Assembly (NCBI GenBank): GCA_031426735.1
Contig: JASJPK010000065.1
Location: 23,338-87,337 of the forward strand
DNA length: 64,000 nt
From: PFJX01 sp031426735
GTDB lineage: Bacteria > Pseudomonadota > Gammaproteobacteria > Burkholderiales > Thiobacillaceae
Direction: 5' to 3'
A program made the position numbers and the translations under genes. Shown here in pieces: positions 60,700 to 64,000 of the stretch (the first letter of the stretch is position 1; each line of letters starts with the position of its first letter). The notes under the pieces are model-generated. The model was not told the origin of the DNA, did no database searches, and was given only the letters and a program-made list of their open reading frames with translations.

Positions 60700-61544
60700 C
60701 CTAACCAGAGATGCAGGATGTCTTCACCCCAAAACAGCGCAATCAAACCGCCAAGCGCCAGCCAGGGGCCAAAAGGCATGGGTTTGGCGCGGTCGCGGCC
60801 GGCAAACACGATGCAACCGATACCGACGAGTGCGCCGGCAAAACTGGCTGCAAGAACAATCGGTAACAGCATTTTCCAGCCCAACCAAGCGCCTAACGCA
60901 GCCAGCAATTTGAAGTCGCCGAATCCCATGCCCTCTTTGCCGGTCAGCAATTTGAACAGGTGATAGACCGACCAGAGCGCGACGTATCCGGCCACAGCAC
61001 CGACGACTGCTTCATCGAGCGGACAGAACATTCCATTCAGATTGACCAGCAACCCCACCCAGGCCAAAGGCAGGGTGATGTTGTCGGGCAATAGCTGGGT
61101 GTCCAGATCGATAAAGCTCAAGGCGATCAGACTGGCCAGCAACCCCCATACGACCAGGGTCTGCAAGCTCACTCCCCAATGCCACGCGGCGTAACCGAAT
61201 AACACGCCAGTCAGCGTTTCCACCAGGGGATAGCGCAGCGAAATGGCGGCACCACAGTCCGAACAGCGCCCCTTGAGTCCAAGCCAGCTCAGAACCGGAA
61301 TGTTCTCGTACCAGGCAATCGGATGCAGGCAGCTCGGGCAAGCCGAACGCGGGACGACCAGGTTGTAGGGTGGTTCGTCATTGAAAGACTTCCCCTCGAT
61401 CCAGGCACATTGCTCCCGCCAGTCGCGTTGCATCATGTGCGGCAGGCGATGGATCACCACATTGAGGAAACTGCCCACCAGCAAACCCAGCAGGCTTGCC
61501 AACGCCACAAACAGCATGGGCTGAACGAGCAGTACTTCAAGCAC
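60696..61544 (-). CDS. pilD: Type IV prepilin peptidase / N-methyltransferase
   Basis: 282 residues. LLGLLVGSFLNVVIHRLP starts the first membrane helix. A zinc-type loop CPSCLHPIAWYENIPVLSW with RCSDCGAAISLRYPLVE follows. The catalytic aspartates are in FIDLDTQLLPD and GFGDFKLLAALG. It cleaves and methylates prepilins. The frame is open upstream because it overlaps pilC in another frame. GTG at 61544 (LEVLLVQPM) gives family length, and ATG at 61517 is an alternative. Confidence 0.92.
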   Translation of the reverse strand: MLEVLLVQPMLFVALASLLGLLVGSFLNVVIHRLPHMMQRDWREQCAWIEGKSFNDEPPYNLVVPRSACPSCLHPIAWYENIPVLSWLGLKGRCSDCGAAISLRYPLVETLTGVLFGYAAWHWGVSLQTLVVWGLLASLIALSFIDLDTQLLPDNITLPLAWVGLLVNLNGMFCPLDEAVVGAVAGYVALWSVYHLFKLLTGKEGMGFGDFKLLAALGAWLGWKMLLPIVLAASFAGALVGIGCIVFAGRDRAKPMPFGPWLALGGLIALFWGEDILHLWLG

Positions 61545-61567
61545 GGGAGAAACGACCGGATCGAGAA

Positions 61568-62788
61568 TCAGACGACCGACCCCATCTTGAAGATAGGCAG
61601 GTACATGGCGATAACGATGCCACCGATGAGTGTGCCCAGAATCACCATGATGAATGGTTCCATCAAACTCGAAATACCGGCGACGGCATCGTCGACTTCG
61701 CGTTCGTAGTAATCCGCCACTTTCGACAGCATGGAATCCAGCGCACCGGATTCCTCGCCGATGGAAACCATCTGAATCAGCATGTTCGGGAACACCCCGG
61801 CGCCCTGCAGACAAACCGCGAGACTGGAACCGGTCGAGACCTGGCTCTTGATTTTCATCGTGGCTTCCATGAAAACATGATTTCCGGCAGCACCCGCCAC
61901 CGAATCCAGCGCCTCGACCATGGGCACACCGGCGGAAAACATCGACGAGAACGTGCGCGCCCAACGCGAAACCGTGGCCTTCTCGATCAATGGGCCGAAA
62001 ACCGGCATTTTCAATATCAGGACATCCATCTTGTTGCGGAACGCGGGCGACTGCTTCCAGGCACGCAAAATGGCAAAGACCGCAATACCGATGCCGCCAA
62101 AGATCAGATACCAGTAATTCACGAAGGCATCGGAAATCGTCATCACCAACAGGGTCAATGCCGGCAGATCGGCACCGGATTTGCCATACAGGTCCTTGAA
62201 GGCGGGAATCACGAACAACATGATGCCTGCGGTGATGATAAAAGCCACGGTCAGCACGATGGCGGGATAAAACAGGGCGGATTTGATCTTGCCTTGAATG
62301 GCCAGCATCTTTTCCTGATAAGACGCGATGCGGTCGAGCACGGTATCCAGAATACCGGCTTGTTCGCCGGCATAAACCAGATTGCAATACAGGCCATCGA
62401 AGTATTTCGGGTACTTGCGGAACGCCACGCTCATGCTGGAACCGGTTTCCACATCCCCCTTGATTTCGCCCAGCAGTCGTTGCAGGGCAGGATTGGAGTG
62501 GCTACGCGCCGAGATATCGAAGGCCTGCAGCAAAGGCACACCGGCCTTGAGCATGGTGGCCAGCTGACGCGTGAACAGCGCAATGTCCTTCGACGAGATC
62601 TTGCCGCCCCGAGTGAACAAGCCCTGCTTGCTGACTTTGACGACATTGACGCCCTGCCGCCGCAAAGCCTGGCGTACGAACGCCTCGCCAGGCGCCAGCA
62701 TTTCGCCCTTGACCTTCTTGCCGACCTTGTCGGTTCCTTCCCAAATATAGGGAGCCTGCTTGGTCGCAGAACCTTGAGCCACCGCCAT
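61568..62788 (-). CDS. pilC: Type IV pilus inner-membrane platform protein PilC
   Basis: 406 residues, GspF family. FTRQLATMLKAGVPLLQAF and FSSMFSAGVPMVEALDSVA are the two duplicated cytoplasmic domains. Membrane helices (VLTVAFIITAGIMLFVIP and the last about 30 residues) follow each. It transmits motor rotation to pilin assembly. It lies between pilB and pilD, the usual order. Confidence 0.94.
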   Translation of the reverse strand: MAVAQGSATKQAPYIWEGTDKVGKKVKGEMLAPGEAFVRQALRRQGVNVVKVSKQGLFTRGGKISSKDIALFTRQLATMLKAGVPLLQAFDISARSHSNPALQRLLGEIKGDVETGSSMSVAFRKYPKYFDGLYCNLVYAGEQAGILDTVLDRIASYQEKMLAIQGKIKSALFYPAIVLTVAFIITAGIMLFVIPAFKDLYGKSGADLPALTLLVMTISDAFVNYWYLIFGGIGIAVFAILRAWKQSPAFRNKMDVLILKMPVFGPLIEKATVSRWARTFSSMFSAGVPMVEALDSVAGAAGNHVFMEATMKIKSQVSTGSSLAVCLQGAGVFPNMLIQMVSIGEESGALDSMLSKVADYYEREVDDAVAGISSLMEPFIMVILGTLIGGIVIAMYLPIFKMGSVV

Positions 62789-62816
62789 GAATAATTGTCC
62801 TTTTGACTGCTACGCG

Positions 62817-64000
62817 TTATTCGTTGGTCACGGCCAGCACCTCTTCGAGCGAGGTGAGGCCTTGTTTAACCTTGAGCAGACCGGCCTCGCGCAGGTTGAG
62901 GACACCATCCCGCTTGGCCTGTTCCGCAATATCCACGGCCGAGCCGTTCTTCAGAATGATGCGGTTGATCGCCTCGGTGATCGGCATGACCTGGTAAATA
63001 CCCAGGCGCCCCTTGTAACCCGTATGTTTGCAGGTGTCGCAGCCCACTGCGCCATAAGGCTGCCAGGAACCGTCCAGATCGGCTTCGCCGAAGCCGGCAT
63101 TCAGTAAGGCTTCCGGCGGGATATCGATTGGCGTCTTGCAGCTCGGACACAACTTGCGGCCAAGACGCTGCGCCGTGATCAACTGCACGGAAGCCGCCAC
63201 GTTGTAGCTGGGAATGCCCATATTGATCAGCCGAGTCAGCGTTGCCGGGGCATCGTTGGTATGCAGCGTGGACAGCACCATGTGGCCGGTCTGGGCAGCC
63301 TTGATGGCGATATCGCCGGTTTCATGGTCACGAATTTCGCCGACCATGATGATGTCCGGATCCTGACGCAGAAAAGCCTTCATGGCCGCCGAGAAATCGA
63401 GGCCCGCCTTTTCGTTGACGTTGACCTGGTTGATGCCGGGCAACTGGATTTCGACCGGGTCTTCTACCGTGGAGATATTAACGCCGGGCTTGTTCAAAAT
63501 ATTGAGACAGGCATACAGCGAAACGGTCTTGCCGGAACCGGTCGGGCCGGTCACCAATACCATGCCGTAAGGTCTTTGCACCGCATCCAGCAACAATTTG
63601 AGTTGTTCCGGCTCGTACCCCAGCTTTTCAATTCCCATCGTCGCAGACGTGGAATCGAGGATACGCATGACAATTTTTTCGCCGTAAATGGTCGGCAAGG
63701 TGGAAACCCGGAAATCCACCGACTTGCTGCGCGACAACACCAGCTTCATGCGACCGTCCTGGGGAACGCGCTTCTCGGAAATATCCAGCTTGGAGATCAC
63801 CTTGATGCGCGATGCGATCTTGTCCTTAATCGCCAGCGGCGGTTGCGCAATTTCGTACAGCATGCCGTCCATGCGATAGCGGATACGGTAACTCTTTTCG
63901 TAAGGCTCGAAGTGGATGTCCGACGCGCCGCTGTTGATGGCATCCAGCAACATTTTTTGCAGATACTTGACGACTGGCGCGTCGTCGATATCGATCGCAG
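62817..64000 (-). CDS. pilB: Type IV pilus assembly ATPase PilB (5' part outside window)
   Basis: The C-terminal about 394 residues are visible; the frame is still open at the window edge (IDDAPVVKYLQKM). GPTGSGKTVSLYACLNIL is Walker A, MVGEIRDHETGDIAIKAAQTG Walker B with the Asp and His boxes, and CPSCKTPIDIP plus CDTCKHTGYKGRLG form the C-terminal zinc site. The ASDIHFEPYEK block is the conserved N2/C linker. It powers pilus extension. Start not in window. Confidence 0.95.
   Translation of the reverse strand, partial: AIDIDDAPVVKYLQKMLLDAINSGASDIHFEPYEKSYRIRYRMDGMLYEIAQPPLAIKDKIASRIKVISKLDISEKRVPQDGRMKLVLSRSKSVDFRVSTLPTIYGEKIVMRILDSTSATMGIEKLGYEPEQLKLLLDAVQRPYGMVLVTGPTGSGKTVSLYACLNILNKPGVNISTVEDPVEIQLPGINQVNVNEKAGLDFSAAMKAFLRQDPDIIMVGEIRDHETGDIAIKAAQTGHMVLSTLHTNDAPATLTRLINMGIPSYNVAASVQLITAQRLGRKLCPSCKTPIDIPPEALLNAGFGEADLDGSWQPYGAVGCDTCKHTGYKGRLGIYQVMPITEAINRIILKNGSAVDIAEQAKRDGVLNLREAGLLKVKQGLTSLEEVLAVTNE

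Overview
The window looks like a chromosomal segment of a betaproteobacterium, probably a facultatively H2-oxidising relative of the Nitrosomonadales/Rhodocyclales. Evidence for this is the gene order cmk-rpsA-ihfB-lapA-lapB-pyrF, the pilB-pilC-pilD-coaE-zapD cluster, a DUF1631 protein, a PEP-CTERM protein and two soluble [NiFe] hydrogenases. No species can be named from sequence alone. Most of the window is GC-rich core sequence. Two stretches stand out: positions 1-6.2 kb, visibly richer in A/T, and the 38.3-43.4 kb block.

Layout. 0.1-6.0 kb: an accessory island of two divergent operons. Leftward is a PIN-GNAT-EVE-like fusion, an ASCH protein and a frameshifted P-loop protein. Rightward is a 442-residue protein of unknown function, an HTH protein, a DUF4258-like protein and a DEDDh exonuclease fused to a GIY-YIG-like domain. 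6.3-6.9 kb: vapBC. 7.0-15.4 kb, leftward: ligE, cysM, ugd, pyrF, lapB, lapA, ihfB, rpsA and cmk. A 349-bp element with terminal inverted repeats and a 5-bp target duplication is inserted exactly between lapA and lapB. 15.6-21.5 kb, rightward: a coiled-coil protein, then the translationally coupled glycogen genes glgC-glgX-malQ. 21.8-28.6 kb: a secreted protein, then the NAD-linked hydrogenase hoxFUYH and hoxW, with an AbrB/PIN toxin-antitoxin pair between hoxY and hoxH. 28.9-29.8 kb: a PEP-CTERM protein and a remnant of a second hoxW-like gene. 29.8-37.5 kb, leftward: an hdrCBA-mvhDGA set with its maturation protease. The two hydrogenase operons therefore converge.

37.8-43.4 kb, leftward: a small membrane protein, a very large NACHT/STAND-type ATPase with a C-terminal nuclease-like motif, and a UPF0175/DUF3368 toxin-antitoxin pair just upstream of it. 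43.5-48.6 kb: an HD-GYP protein, the ybbP-ybbA ABC transporter and divergent tesA. 48.7-50.3 kb: a RES-Xre toxin-antitoxin pair facing a WGR-ParS/MbcA-like fusion. 50.5-57.0 kb: a TetR regulator divergent from an acrA-acrB-oprM efflux operon, with a clear operator in the promoter. 57.0-64.0 kb: a short DUF1631 protein, an M23 peptidase, zapD, coaE, pilD, pilC and the 3' part of pilB.

How the parts may work together. Hox can exchange electrons between H2 and NAD. Mvh-Hdr resembles the methanogen complex that bifurcates H2 electrons between ferredoxin and a disulfide-type acceptor, although its acceptor here is unknown. The glycogen genes suggest carbon storage. Short inverted repeats of several families occupy many of the gaps in both hydrogenase operons. 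The best candidates for undescribed biology are the 0.1-6.0 kb island, the NACHT-nuclease locus and the transposon-like element in lapAB. No tRNA, rRNA or CRISPR array was recognised.
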